Notes: generated by a model not told the origin, from the letters alone. DNA of 64,000 bases from Competibacter_A sp002352125 (GCA_035441325.1 DAOROA010000021.1:8218-72217), one strand, 5' to 3'; positions 39,944 to 49,229 are shown, counted from the stretch's first letter. Numbers and translations are program-made.

Positions 39944-41520
39944 GCACAGCATCGCATGCTCTCGATCACGACCACGACCACGGACCACCACGCGGTTTGA
40001 CGCGCTGGCTATTGACGACCAATCACAAAGACATCGGAACTTTGTACCTGCTGTTCTCGCTGCTGATGTTCTTTATCGGCGGTACCATGGCATTGATCAT
40101 TCGTGCCGAGTTGTTCCAGCCGGGTCTACAGATCGTCAATCCGCACTTTTTCAATGAAATGACCACCATGCACGCGCTGGTGATGATCTTCGGCGCGGTG
40201 ATGCCAGCCTTTGTCGGTTTGGCCAACTGGTTGATTCCGATGATGGTCGGTGCACCGGATATGGCCTTGCCGCGCATGAACAACTGGTCGTTCTGGATCA
40301 TGCCCTTCGCCTTCACCCTGTTGTTGTCCACCCTGTTCATGCAGGGAGGTGGACCGGCTGGTGGCTGGACCTTATACCCGCCGCTAGTGCTGCAAACTGG
40401 TACCGCGTTTCCGTTCGTGATCCTGGCCGTGCACATGATGGGCGCCTCCTCAATCATGGGCGCGATCAATATCATCGCCACGATTCTCAACCTGCGCGCA
40501 CCCGGCATGACGCTGATGAAAATGCCGCTATTTGTCTGGACGTGGTTGATCACTGCTTACTTGCTGATTGCGGTGATGCCGGTTCTGGCGGGTACGGTGA
40601 CCATGCTGTTGACCGACAAATTCTTCGGCACCTCATTTTTCAATGCGGCTGGTGGTGGCGATCCGGTGATGTTCCAACACATCTTCTGGTTCTTCGGCCA
40701 TCCCGAGGTCTACATCATGATTCTGCCGGCGTTCGGAGTGGTTTCCATGATCATTCCGACTTTCGCCCGCAAGCCGCTGTTTGGTTATGCCTCGATGGTG
40801 TACGCCACGGCCTCGATCGCTTTTCTGTCGTTTATCGTGTGGGCACATCACATGTTTACTGTGGGGATGCCGCTGGCCGGCGAACTGTTTTTCATGTACG
40901 CGACCATGTTGATCGCGGTGCCGACCGGAGTGAAGGTGTTCAACTGGGTTTCAACCATGTGGCGCGGCTCGATGACTTTCGAGACTCCGATGTTGTTCGC
41001 GCTCGCTTTTGTGGTCCTGTTCACCATCGGTGGTTTCTCTGGGCTGATGCTGGCCATTGCGCCCGCCGATTTTCAATATCAGGACACCTATTTCGTGGTA
41101 GCACACTTTCACTATGTACTAGTTTCGGGCGCAGTGTTCTCCATCATTGCCGCCGCCTACTATTGGTTGCCGAAGTGGACCGGCCACATGTACGACGAAA
41201 AGTTGGGTAAGTGGCATTTCTGGCTGTCGGCGGTCGGGGTCAATGTGCTGTTTTTTCCGCAGCACTTCTTGGGCTTGGCTGGCATGCCGCGCCGCATTCC
41301 CGATTACGCACTACAGTTCACCGAGTTCAACATGATTTCGACCATCGGTGCGTTCCTGTTTGGCTTTTCGCAACTCTTGTTTGCCTATAACATCATCAAG
41401 ACCATTCGTGGTGGTGCGAAGGCGACCGACCAAGTCTGGGAGGGAGCGCATGGTTTGGAGTGGACCTTGAGTTCGCCGCCGCCGTATCACACCTTTACCA
41501 CCGCTCCCGAGATCAGGTGA
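39940..41520 (+). CDS. coxA: Cytochrome c oxidase subunit I (aa3-type)
   Basis: The 526-residue, twelve-helix protein carries the low-spin heme a and the heme a3-CuB site. Conserved stretches include the first heme ligand region NEMTTMHALVMIFGAVMPAFVGLANWL, HPEVYIMILPAFGVVSMI with the cross-linked His-Tyr, YATASIAFLSFIVWAHHMFTVGM, and VAHFHYVLVSGAVFSI with the last His ligands. The start at 39940 overlaps the coxB stop. It is A1-type by the EVYI motif. The N-terminus has a His-Asp run (ALDHDHDHG), a possible metal-binding tail. Confidence 0.95.
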   Translation: MSTASHALDHDHDHGPPRGLTRWLLTTNHKDIGTLYLLFSLLMFFIGGTMALIIRAELFQPGLQIVNPHFFNEMTTMHALVMIFGAVMPAFVGLANWLIPMMVGAPDMALPRMNNWSFWIMPFAFTLLLSTLFMQGGGPAGGWTLYPPLVLQTGTAFPFVILAVHMMGASSIMGAINIIATILNLRAPGMTLMKMPLFVWTWLITAYLLIAVMPVLAGTVTMLLTDKFFGTSFFNAAGGGDPVMFQHIFWFFGHPEVYIMILPAFGVVSMIIPTFARKPLFGYASMVYATASIAFLSFIVWAHHMFTVGMPLAGELFFMYATMLIAVPTGVKVFNWVSTMWRGSMTFETPMLFALAFVVLFTIGGFSGLMLAIAPADFQYQDTYFVVAHFHYVLVSGAVFSIIAAAYYWLPKWTGHMYDEKLGKWHFWLSAVGVNVLFFPQHFLGLAGMPRRIPDYALQFTEFNMISTIGAFLFGFSQLLFAYNIIKTIRGGAKATDQVWEGAHGLEWTLSSPPPYHTFTTAPEIR

Positions 41521-41539
41521 GATTGGGAGCGTGGTGGCA

Positions 41540-41671
41540 ATGAACACAGACGAGACCGCCAATGCAACGCCAGGAAAGCACGCTGGCCGAGCGCGGCGCA
41601 CGGTAATCGGATTGGCGGTCTTGGCCGCAGCGATTTATTTTGGTTTCATCTTGATGATGGCATGGCGCTAA
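41540..41671 (+). CDS. Cytochrome oxidase small assembly protein (43 aa)
   Basis: A 43-residue frame lies between coxA and ctaG. It has a polar N-terminus (NTDETANATPGKHAGRARR) and one membrane helix (VIGLAVLAAAIYFGFILMM) ending in AWR. Position and layout match the short proteins annotated as cytochrome oxidase small assembly protein in many proteobacterial aa3 clusters. A GTGG-rich leader offers only a weak ribosome site (GGTGG). The stop is 2 bases before the ctaG ATG at 41674. Confidence 0.7.
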   Translation: MNTDETANATPGKHAGRARRTVIGLAVLAAAIYFGFILMMAWR

Positions 41672-41673
41672 TT

Positions 41674-42222
41674 ATGGAAACTCGCGAAACGACCGTAACT
41701 TTGGCCAATCGCCGGTTAGTGCGCCGCCTGCTGCTGATAACGGCTGGCATGTTTGCTTTCGGCTTTGCGATGGTGCCGTTCTACGACGTCCTGTGCAAGA
41801 TCACTGGTCTCAATGGCAAGACTGGCGGTCGGGTGGCGGTTGTAGAGCCGATGAAAGCAGACGAATCGCGAACGGTGACGGTGGAATTTGTCGCTAATCT
41901 GAACCTGGGGGCGCCATGGGAGTTCGTGCCCCGAGTCGCCCGTATGCAAGTACATCCCGGCCAATTCTATCAAGCCCATTTTTGGGCTAAGAATTTGGCC
42001 GACCAACCCATGACTGGACAGGCCATTCCCAGCGTCTCGCCGGGGTTGGCGGCATCGCATTTCCAGAAAATCGAATGCTTCTGTTTCAATCGCCAGTTGT
42101 TCCAGGCGGGAGAGGGGAAGGAAATGCCGGTCACGTTCCGCATCGATCCGGAGTTGCCATCCGACGTGCGCACCGTGACTCTGTCCTATACGTTTTTCAG
42201 GATCGACAACGCGGGCAGTTGA
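41674..42222 (+). CDS. ctaG: Cytochrome c oxidase assembly protein CtaG/Cox11
   Basis: In 182 residues there is one N-terminal membrane helix (LLLITAGMFAFGFAMVPFYDVLCKITGLNGKTGG) and a periplasmic beta domain with the copper-binding motif IECFCFNRQLFQAGEGKEMPV. CtaG delivers copper to the CuB site of subunit I. A nearby upstream ATG at 41662 would overlap the 43-aa gene; I preferred 41674. It sits between coxA and coxC as in most proteobacteria. Confidence 0.93.
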   Translation: METRETTVTLANRRLVRRLLLITAGMFAFGFAMVPFYDVLCKITGLNGKTGGRVAVVEPMKADESRTVTVEFVANLNLGAPWEFVPRVARMQVHPGQFYQAHFWAKNLADQPMTGQAIPSVSPGLAASHFQKIECFCFNRQLFQAGEGKEMPVTFRIDPELPSDVRTVTLSYTFFRIDNAGS

Positions 42223-42268
42223 ATCGAGGTACCGCCCGCTATGCAGACATGACCTAAGGGGGATATTT

Positions 42269-43141
42269 ATGACGCACGCGGAACACGCGCCAGATCATTA
42301 CTACGTGCCGCACCATAGCCACTGGCCGATTACTGCTTCCATCAGCTTGTTCATCCTAATGTTTGGTGGAGCCACGCTGCTAAATGGTGGCAACAATACG
42401 TTGCTGCTGGTTGGATTGACGCTGATTTTGATCACCATGTTCGGCTGGTTCGGCACGGTGGTTCGAGAGAGCGAAAAAGGGCTTTACAGCGACCAAATGG
42501 ATCGTTCGTTCCGTTGGGGAATGGCGTGGTTTATCTTTTCCGAAGTGATGTTCTTTGCGGCGTTTTTTGGCGCGCTGTTTTATGCCCGCAGCTATTCGGT
42601 GCCGTGGTTGGGCGGCGAGTCAGATCATGGGGTAATGACGCATGGCGTGCTCTGGCCTAAGTACGAGGCCGCATGGCCCACCAACGGTCCCGGCGATATC
42701 GGTGGTTTCTTTGCGCCGATGCATGCGTGGGGTTTGCCGGCTATCAATACCTTGATCCTGCTCAGCAGCGGCGTGACCATTACTTGGGCGCATTGGGGTT
42801 TGGTTCAGGAAAATCGGCCGCAGTTGTTGAAGGGGCTGGCAGCGACGGTGGCGTTAGGTGCGCTGTTCCTGACTTTGCAGGCCGTCGAATACCACGAAGC
42901 GTACAAAGAACTGCATCTGACCCTGGGCAGCGGCATTTACGGCTCCACGTTCTTCATGCTGACCGGGTTCCACGGCTTGCACGTCACCATCGGTACGATC
43001 ATCCTGGCCGTGATTTTGTTGCGCAGCATGGCCGGTCATTTCACGCCACAGCGGCATTTTGCGTTTGAGGCAGCGGCGTGGTATTGGCACTTCGTGGACG
43101 TGGTGTGGCTGGGATTATTTATCTTCGTTTATTGGTTGTGA
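42269..43141 (+). CDS. coxC: Cytochrome c oxidase subunit III
   Basis: This 290-residue protein has seven helices and the family segments FGWFGTVVRESEKGLYSDQMDRSFRWGMAWFIFSEVMFFAAFFGALFYAR and FFMLTGFHGLHVTIGTIILAVILLR, ending in WYWHFVDVVWLGLFIFVYWL. Glu residues of helix III thought to support proton uptake are present. A good ribosome site (AAGGGGG) precedes the ATG. Confidence 0.95.
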   Translation: MTHAEHAPDHYYVPHHSHWPITASISLFILMFGGATLLNGGNNTLLLVGLTLILITMFGWFGTVVRESEKGLYSDQMDRSFRWGMAWFIFSEVMFFAAFFGALFYARSYSVPWLGGESDHGVMTHGVLWPKYEAAWPTNGPGDIGGFFAPMHAWGLPAINTLILLSSGVTITWAHWGLVQENRPQLLKGLAATVALGALFLTLQAVEYHEAYKELHLTLGSGIYGSTFFMLTGFHGLHVTIGTIILAVILLRSMAGHFTPQRHFAFEAAAWYWHFVDVVWLGLFIFVYWL

Positions 43142-43157
43142 GCGACCGACGGCACGC

Positions 43158-43361
43158 TCAAAGTCCGTGCGGCGTGAGCAGTCCCGTGGCATAGGCCAGC
43201 ATCAGCAAAACGAAGAGAGTGACCGATAAGGCGATTCGCACCGTCAGTGCTCTGACGGTGCGAGGGTTGCGGCCTTGATCGCGGATCAGGAAAAATAGTC
43301 CGGAACCCAAGCTGGCGAGAATCAGCAGCAGCATGAGGATGACGATAGTCTTGATCAGCAT
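43158..43361 (-). CDS. DUF2909 twin-helix membrane protein
   Basis: The 67-residue frame on the minus strand has two membrane helices (TIVILMLLLILASLGSGLFFLI, ALTVRIALSVTLFVLLMLAYATG) with RDQGRNPRTVRALTVR between them, the layout of DUF2909. This small gene is regularly found convergent within aa3 oxidase clusters, opposite to coxC and SURF1, suggesting a link to oxidase biogenesis. Confidence 0.8.
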   Translation of the reverse strand: MLIKTIVILMLLLILASLGSGLFFLIRDQGRNPRTVRALTVRIALSVTLFVLLMLAYATGLLTPHGL

Positions 43362-43436
43362 GGACGGATTGCGGTGGTTGATGGTGGGGCCACCAGTATA
43401 CTCGAACCCGAGCCAGCGTGATGAATCGAGTTCCCG

Positions 43437-44189
43437 GTGAGGAATACCGTGCAATTGCAGCTCGGTAACTGGCTCTTTCGGCCTGGTCGGGCTTCTACTC
43501 TCGTCACCTTGTTGCTGTTGCCTATGTTGCTCGGGCTGGGTTTTTGGCAATTGGACCGGGGGCGGCAAAAATTCGAGCTTCAAGCAGCGTTTGTCGAGCG
43601 ACTTCGGCAGCCGCCCGTAGCGCTTGCCGAGGTGAGAGTCGATGATCCCGCAAACCGTTATCGCCGAGTGACCATCGTTGGCCGATACGATGGTGCCCAC
43701 CAATTGTTGCTGGATAATCAGATGTGCGACGGTCGGCCAGGTTATCATGTCTTGACGCCGTTGCGTTTGGAGAGTGGTGCGGCGATACTAATCAATCGAG
43801 GTTGGTTTGCGCTTGGGGTATCGCGGCAAGAATTGCCGGATGTTTCTGTATCCACCGATCCGATAACTGTCGGTGGCTGGCTGGCGCAACCGGCTAATCC
43901 AGGTTTGTTGCTGGGCGATGCGGCTGGAGCCGATTTACGGTGGCCGCGCGTCGTCCCGTACGTGGATTACCGGCGGTTGGCCGCGCTGCTGGGTTATCCG
44001 TTGCAACCGGCGGTGGTTTTGCTGGAACCGGATGCGGCTCAGGGATATGTGCGCGATTGGGAGCCTCGCTTTGGAGGAATTGGGCCGGAACGCCACCAGG
44101 GTTATGCCGTGCAATGGTTCGCCTTGGCGGTGGCGCTAATCATCCTGTACCTTGCAATCAATACTCGCCGACTACCACGTTCTGTCTGA
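43437..44189 (+). CDS. SURF1-family oxidase assembly protein
   Basis: The 250-residue protein has the SURF1 plan of two terminal membrane helices (TLVTLLLLPMLLGLGFWQLDRG and AVQWFALAVALIILYLAIN) around a periplasmic domain (RYRRVTIVGRYD, LLLDNQMCDGRPGYHVLTPLRL, ILINRGWF, GYAVQWF). SURF1 helps heme a insertion into subunit I. The start codon is GTG. Confidence 0.92.
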   Translation: MRNTVQLQLGNWLFRPGRASTLVTLLLLPMLLGLGFWQLDRGRQKFELQAAFVERLRQPPVALAEVRVDDPANRYRRVTIVGRYDGAHQLLLDNQMCDGRPGYHVLTPLRLESGAAILINRGWFALGVSRQELPDVSVSTDPITVGGWLAQPANPGLLLGDAAGADLRWPRVVPYVDYRRLAALLGYPLQPAVVLLEPDAAQGYVRDWEPRFGGIGPERHQGYAVQWFALAVALIILYLAINTRRLPRSV

Positions 44190-44200
44190 ATGACAATGCG

Positions 44201-44827
44201 ATGAGCGCTCATTCGATTTCGATCCAATCCTCTTTAAAGCCGCCTGCTTGGCGGCAGCGGCTTATACTGCTGTTCGTTATCGCCTGTTTTGTGCTGCCAC
44301 TGGTTGCGGCTTGGTTGCTGGTGGATTGGTGGCGACCTGAGAGCTCGGCGCAACACGGTGAGCTATTGAATCCAGCTAAACCACTCCCGGATTTGCGGTT
44401 CGATTTGGTGGATGGACGCCCGTCGGCCGACGCGGCATTGCGCGGGCATTGGGTGCTAGCCTACATCGGTTCGGCTATGGAGTGTGATGCTGCATGCCGC
44501 ACCGGCCTGTACGATATGCGACAGGTGCGTTTGGCCTTGGGCAAAGACATGGAGCGGGTAAAAACCGCGCTGTTTCTGGATGGACTGCCGGAAACCGAAT
44601 TGCGTCGATGGTTGTCCGTCGAGCACACCGCTATGGTCGTTGGCGTGGCCGATGCCCCGACTCGAAGCGCCCTGATCCAAGCGTTTGATCGGCCAGGGCG
44701 GACCGGCGGGTGGATTTATCTGCTGGACCCGCTCGGCAATTTGCTAATGCGCTATTCGGTTGACACCGAGCCGCGCGGATTGCTCAAAGATCTCCAGCGA
44801 TTGTTGAAATGGTCGAAAATCGGATGA
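44201..44827 (+). CDS. Sco/thioredoxin-like membrane-anchored protein
   Basis: In 208 residues one membrane helix (LILLFVIACFVLPLVAAWLLVDWW) precedes a periplasmic thioredoxin-like domain. The segment WVLAYIGSAMECDAACRTGLYDMRQVRLALGKDMERV has the CxxxC spacing of Sco1 copper chaperones in the same structural place; the Sco His ligand near the C-terminus is not seen clearly, so copper binding is uncertain. Such genes are typical between SURF1 and ctaA. The last bases overlap ctaA (ATGA). Confidence 0.8.
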   Translation: MSAHSISIQSSLKPPAWRQRLILLFVIACFVLPLVAAWLLVDWWRPESSAQHGELLNPAKPLPDLRFDLVDGRPSADAALRGHWVLAYIGSAMECDAACRTGLYDMRQVRLALGKDMERVKTALFLDGLPETELRRWLSVEHTAMVVGVADAPTRSALIQAFDRPGRTGGWIYLLDPLGNLLMRYSVDTEPRGLLKDLQRLLKWSKIG

Positions 44828-45840
44828 GCGGCGTGCGTGCGACCCCGTTTCATCGCTTGGCTTGGGCGACGCTGGTTCTGGCCTTCGTGGTCATAATCCT
44901 CGGCGCCTACGTGCGGCTTTCCGACGCCGGGCTGGGTTGCCCTGACTGGCCCGGCTGCTACGGCCGCTTAGACGTTCCCGACGAGACTCATCAGATCGCC
45001 GAGGCCAACGTGACTTATCCCCACCGCCCGGTAGAGCCTGCCAAAGCTTGGAAGGAGATGGTGCATCGCTACTTCGCCGGGACGCTCGGGCTATCGATCC
45101 TGACGCTGGCGGTGCTAGCGTGGCGCCGCCGACTAATGCCCGGCCAGCCGGTAGTGTTGCCGCTGTGTCTGTTGGTGTTGGTGGTTTTTCAGGCTTTGCT
45201 GGGGATGTGGACCGTAACTTGGCAGTTGAAACCAGTAGTAGTCATGGCCCATCTCCTGGGTGGGCTGACGACGTTGGGGTTGTTGGCCTGGCTAGTGTTG
45301 CGGCAAGGCCGGTATGGTGGAAGTGCCGTGGCGTTGGACGAGCGAAAACTACGGGGTTACGCGTTGATTGGCTTGGTGCTGCTGGTTGGCCAGATCGCCC
45401 TAGGGGGATGGACTAGCGCCAATTATGCTGCCTTAGCTTGTCCGGATTTCCCGACTTGCCAAGCGCATTGGTGGCCACCGATGGACTTTCGCGAAGCTTT
45501 TACGTTATGGCGGGGTCTCGGTGTTTCCTACGAAGGCGGTGTGCTGTCCAACGATGCCCGCGTGACGATTCATGTGATACACCGTTTGGGTGCGTTGGTG
45601 GTTTTCCTGTACTTGATCTGGCTGGGCTGGCGGTCGTTGGAGGTGAACCGAAATCCCGCCGTGCGTTTCGCTGGACTGGCTATCTTCGTTTTGCTGTTCG
45701 GCCAACTCGCGTTGGGTGTCGCGAACGTCGTTTTGCACCTACCGCTTCCCGTGGCGGTAGCCCATAACGGTGGCGCCGCGCTGTTGCTATTGGCTCTGGT
45801 CACGTTGAATCACCTGCTTCGATTGGAGCCAACCGCATGA
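44824..45840 (+). CDS. ctaA: Heme A synthase
   Basis: This 338-residue, eight-helix protein has the COX15/CtaA signatures GAYVRLSDAGLGCPDWPGCYG, EMVHRYFAGTLGL and the second-half equivalents GGWTSANYAALACPDFPTC and IHVIHRLGALVVF. It oxidises heme O to heme A using four conserved His. The ATG at 44824 overlaps the previous stop; an in-frame ATG at 44809 is also possible. ctaB follows with a 4-base overlap. Confidence 0.93.
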   Translation: MSGVRATPFHRLAWATLVLAFVVIILGAYVRLSDAGLGCPDWPGCYGRLDVPDETHQIAEANVTYPHRPVEPAKAWKEMVHRYFAGTLGLSILTLAVLAWRRRLMPGQPVVLPLCLLVLVVFQALLGMWTVTWQLKPVVVMAHLLGGLTTLGLLAWLVLRQGRYGGSAVALDERKLRGYALIGLVLLVGQIALGGWTSANYAALACPDFPTCQAHWWPPMDFREAFTLWRGLGVSYEGGVLSNDARVTIHVIHRLGALVVFLYLIWLGWRSLEVNRNPAVRFAGLAIFVLLFGQLALGVANVVLHLPLPVAVAHNGGAALLLLALVTLNHLLRLEPTA

Positions 45841-46754
45841 TGGCCGCAGCCCTCCAGACCTTGCGTGCCAACTTTCGTCGGCACGGTCGAGATTATCTGG
45901 AATTAACCAAGCCCCGCGTGGTTGCGTTGATCACTTTTACCGCGATGGTCGGCATGTTGTTGGCGACGCCGGGCATGGTTCCGTGGGAAATCCTCCTATT
46001 CGGTTCGTTGGGCATCGCTTTGATGGCGAGTGCGGCGGCCGCTATCAATCACTTGGTCGACCGACAGGTCGATGCGATTATGGCGCGCACTCGGCACCGG
46101 CCCCTGCCTAGCGGGCATCTGGAATCCTGGCAGGTGCTGAGCTTTGCTCTGATTATCGGCGCTATCGGTTTGAGCTTGTTGCTGGTTTTTACTAACCCAC
46201 TGACCGCCGTGTTGACCTTCGCTTCGCTGATCGGCTATGCGGTGATCTACACGTTGTTCCTCAAGCGGGCTACGCCGCAGAACATCGTGATCGGTGGTGC
46301 GGCTGGCGCGGCGCCGCCGCTACTCGGCTGGACGGCGGTCACTGGCCAAGTGGACTCCGGTGCTTTGCTGCTGTTTTTGATCATATACGTTTGGACCCCG
46401 CCGCATTTCTGGGCGCTGGCAATCCATCGCCGCCACGATTACGCCAACGCCGATATCCCCATGTTGCCGGTTACTCACGGCGTTGCTTTCACCCGACTGC
46501 ATATCCTGCTGTATACCATCCTGCTGTTTCTCGTCACCTTGCTGCCGTTTTTGACCGGCATGAGTGGCTGGATTTATCTGGTTGGGGCCGTCTTGCTGGG
46601 CCTGCGCTTTTTGAGTTACGCCGCACGCTTGTACGCGACCGGTGACGACCGTCTCGCCATGCCGACCTTCGGGTTTTCCATCGCCTACTTGTTCGGGTTG
46701 TTCGCCGCGCTGATGCTCGATCATTATGCGCTGCGCCTGCTCGAAGGGATTTGA
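45837..46754 (+). CDS. ctaB: Protoheme IX farnesyltransferase (heme O synthase)
   Basis: The 305-residue UbiA-type prenyltransferase has YLELTKPRVVALITFTAMVGMLLA at the N-terminus, the diphosphate-binding NHLVDRQVDAIMARTRHRPLPSG and IGYAVIYTLFLKRATPQNIVIGGAAGAAPPLLGW. It makes heme O, the precursor of heme A, for the aa3 oxidase encoded upstream. It ends the aa3 operon. Confidence 0.94.
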   Translation: MMAAALQTLRANFRRHGRDYLELTKPRVVALITFTAMVGMLLATPGMVPWEILLFGSLGIALMASAAAAINHLVDRQVDAIMARTRHRPLPSGHLESWQVLSFALIIGAIGLSLLLVFTNPLTAVLTFASLIGYAVIYTLFLKRATPQNIVIGGAAGAAPPLLGWTAVTGQVDSGALLLFLIIYVWTPPHFWALAIHRRHDYANADIPMLPVTHGVAFTRLHILLYTILLFLVTLLPFLTGMSGWIYLVGAVLLGLRFLSYAARLYATGDDRLAMPTFGFSIAYLFGLFAALMLDHYALRLLEGI

Positions 46755-46828
46755 CTGGAAACGTTGGTAAGTTTTTGGGGAAAGTTCCTCAGCGGTTTCT
46801 CATATTTTGCAATATTAGCCGATGCTGA

Positions 46829-46858
46829 TTGAGAAAACCCGGCAGATATTAGTAGAAT
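46829..46858 (+). promoter_or_regulatory. Candidate promoter of the cbb3 oxidase operon
   Basis: TTGAGA (46829-46834) and TAGAAT (46853-46858) are separated by 18 bases in the 208-base gap between ctaB and ccoN. I see no FNR/ANR box (TTGAT-N4-ATCAA) in this gap, which is unusual for cbb3 operons. Confidence 0.4.
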
Positions 46859-46962
46859 AGGCCGTCGTCCAGACCCACCCCGAACGTTTTCCACTCCAGC
46901 CTCAACCATCGGAAAACAAGTAAAACACGCCTAACCCCATGGCTTGCTAAGGAGACTTGGAT

Positions 46963-48411
46963 ATGGCCCAAAGCTCAGCGTTTCCTGCCGAGCAATATAA
47001 TTTCGATATCGTCCGCAAGTTTATGATTGTAGCCATGATTTATGGCGTAATCGGCATGACGGTCGGTGTCTATATCGCCAGCGAGTTGGCATGGCCGTTT
47101 TTGAATTTCGACATTCCCGCTCTAACTTTCGGGCGTTTGCGCCCCGTGCACACCAGCCTGGTTATTTTCGGTTTCGGCGGCAGCGCTCTGTTTGCCACGT
47201 CCTACTATATCGTGCAGCGTACCTGCCAGGCACGGCTGGCGTTCCCATGGCTGGCTGAGTTCACGTTCTGGGGCTGGACTGCTGGCGTGGCGTTGGGTGT
47301 GATGACGTACATGGCGGGCTTTTCCCAGGGCCGGGAATACGCCGAGTTCGAATGGCCGCTAGATCTTGCCATCGCTGTGGTTTGGGTGAGTTATATCTTG
47401 GTCTACGTCGAGACGATCCGGCGTCGCAGCCAACCGCACATTTACGTTGCCAACTGGTTCTTCCTATCTTTTCTGTTGGCCGTTGCTTTATTACATATTT
47501 TCAATAACTTGGCTGTGCCGGTCAGCTTGACGAAATCTTATAGTTTGTTTGCCGGCGTACAGGATGCTATGACCCAATGGTGGTACGGCCATAATGCGGT
47601 GGGCTTTTTCCTGACCGCCGCTTTTCTTGGCATGATGTATTATTTTGTACCCAAGCAAGCCGGGCGGCCGGTTTACTCCTATCGGCTGTCCATCATTCAT
47701 TTCTGGGCGCTGATTTTCCTTTATATGTGGGCCGGCGGCCATCACTTGCACTGGACTGCGTTGCCCGATTGGGTTTCGACCTTGTCGGCTACGTTCTCGG
47801 TGCTTTTGCTGATGCCTTCGTGGGGCGGCATGATCAACGGTATCATGACGCTGTCCGGCGCTTGGGACAAACTGCGCTCCGACCCGGTCATGCTGTTCTT
47901 GATCACTTCGCTGTCGTTCTACGGCATGTCCACCTTCGAAGGTCCGTTGATGTCGCTCAAAAGCGTCAACGCTCTGTCGCACTACACCGATTGGACCATT
48001 GGCCACGTTCATTCTGGCGCGCTCGGCTGGGTCGCCTTGGTGAGCTTCGGCTCCTTCTATCACCTGATGCCGCGTCTGTACGAAACCAAGCTGTATAGCC
48101 AGACCTTGATTTATGTTCATTTCTGGCTCGCCACTATCGGTATCGTGCTGTACATCACCTCGATGTGGGTCGCCGGTATCGGCCAGGGCTTGATGCTGCG
48201 CAGCTTCGACGATTACGGCAATTTGGCCTACACCTTCATCGAGACGGTCGAATTCATGCACACCCCATATGTTTGGCGTGCCTTGGGCGGTGCCTTCTTC
48301 GTCGTGGGCGCATTGGTGATGGCGTACAACATGGTGATGACCGTCCGCGCGTCCCGCATCGAACGGGCGGCTTTAGAGGCCAAGCTGGCGGCCAAACTGG
48401 CGCAAGCTTGA
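46963..48411 (+). CDS. ccoN: cbb3-type cytochrome c oxidase subunit I
   Basis: The 482-residue catalytic subunit of the high-affinity oxidase has the expected segments GRLRPVHTSLVIFGFGGSALFATSYYIVQRT, the CuB/heme b3 helices NAVGFFLTAAFLGMMYYFVPKQAGRP and IHFWALIFLYMWAGGHHLHWTALPDW, and DWTIGHVHSGALGWVALVSFGSFYHLMPRL. The ATG at 46963 has AAGGAG at 46949-46954. It is used under low oxygen and likely functions alongside the aa3 oxidase. Confidence 0.95.
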   Translation: MAQSSAFPAEQYNFDIVRKFMIVAMIYGVIGMTVGVYIASELAWPFLNFDIPALTFGRLRPVHTSLVIFGFGGSALFATSYYIVQRTCQARLAFPWLAEFTFWGWTAGVALGVMTYMAGFSQGREYAEFEWPLDLAIAVVWVSYILVYVETIRRRSQPHIYVANWFFLSFLLAVALLHIFNNLAVPVSLTKSYSLFAGVQDAMTQWWYGHNAVGFFLTAAFLGMMYYFVPKQAGRPVYSYRLSIIHFWALIFLYMWAGGHHLHWTALPDWVSTLSATFSVLLLMPSWGGMINGIMTLSGAWDKLRSDPVMLFLITSLSFYGMSTFEGPLMSLKSVNALSHYTDWTIGHVHSGALGWVALVSFGSFYHLMPRLYETKLYSQTLIYVHFWLATIGIVLYITSMWVAGIGQGLMLRSFDDYGNLAYTFIETVEFMHTPYVWRALGGAFFVVGALVMAYNMVMTVRASRIERAALEAKLAAKLAQA

Positions 48412-48441
48412 ACGGGGCGGTTTCGGGAGAAATACAAAGCC

Positions 48442-49176
48442 ATGCGACACGAACATATCGAAACCAATTCCGCGCTCATGCTGTTGCTGATCTTGGTTGT
48501 GATCAGCATCGGGGGCCTGGTAGAAATTGTCCCGCTGTTCTACATCAACGAGACGATCGAAAAAGTGGACGGCGTGCGCCCTTACACGCCGCTTGAAATT
48601 CGCGGCCGCGACATCTACGTCCGCGAAGGCTGTTATTTGTGCCATTCCCAGATGATCAGGCCGTTCCGCGATGAATGGCTGCGTTACGGTCATTATTCGC
48701 TGGCGGCGGAATCGCAGTACGACCATCCCTTCCAGTGGGGCTCCAAGCGTACCGGACCCGACTTGGCCCGGGTAGGCGGCAAGTACTCTAACCAGTGGCA
48801 GGTACAGCACTTGAGGGCACCGCGCTCGGTGGTGCCGCAATCCATCATGCCGAACTACCCTTGGCTGTTGGATCACGATCTGGACTATTCGGACGTGGCG
48901 GGTCGGATGCGCGCTTTGCGGGCGACGGGAGTGCCCTATTCTCTGACCCAGCAGGAATACGATGCCAACATCAAGAAGTTCGGCAAGGATGCCGCGGACC
49001 AACTGGATATCAACCAGGCACAAGATAGCCTGCTCAAGCAAGCCCGCGATAAGAATTTCGATGGCATTCCCAGCCGGGTGACGGAAATGGAAGCGCTGGT
49101 TGCGTACCTGCAGGTGCTCGGCACCATGGTAGATTTTACCAAGTACGACGAAGGCTATTTCGCCAAGTTCCGTTGA
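48442..49176 (+). CDS. ccoO: cbb3-type cytochrome c oxidase subunit II (monoheme c)
   Basis: The 244-residue membrane-anchored protein has an N-terminal helix (ALMLLLILVVISIGGLVEIVPLFYI), the heme-binding motif EGCYLCHSQMIRP and the GPDLARVGGKYSNQWQVQHLRAPR region that contains the distal Met-related part of CcoO. It relays electrons from CcoP toward subunit I. Confidence 0.95.
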   Translation: MRHEHIETNSALMLLLILVVISIGGLVEIVPLFYINETIEKVDGVRPYTPLEIRGRDIYVREGCYLCHSQMIRPFRDEWLRYGHYSLAAESQYDHPFQWGSKRTGPDLARVGGKYSNQWQVQHLRAPRSVVPQSIMPNYPWLLDHDLDYSDVAGRMRALRATGVPYSLTQQEYDANIKKFGKDAADQLDINQAQDSLLKQARDKNFDGIPSRVTEMEALVAYLQVLGTMVDFTKYDEGYFAKFR

Positions 49177-49187
49177 TGCCGAACTGC

Positions 49188-49210
49188 GTTCCCCTCTCCG
49201 TGAGGGGAAC
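49188..49210 (+). other. Perfect hairpin between ccoO and ccoQ
   Basis: GTTCCCCTC and GAGGGGAAC pair without mismatch over a TCCGT loop, with no T-run after it. It lies in the 53-base gap between ccoO and ccoQ and could set different mRNA stability for the ccoNO and ccoQP parts, or be a small dispersed repeat. Confidence 0.5.
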
Positions 49211-49229
49211 TCTGGTTGGAGCCCGTTCG

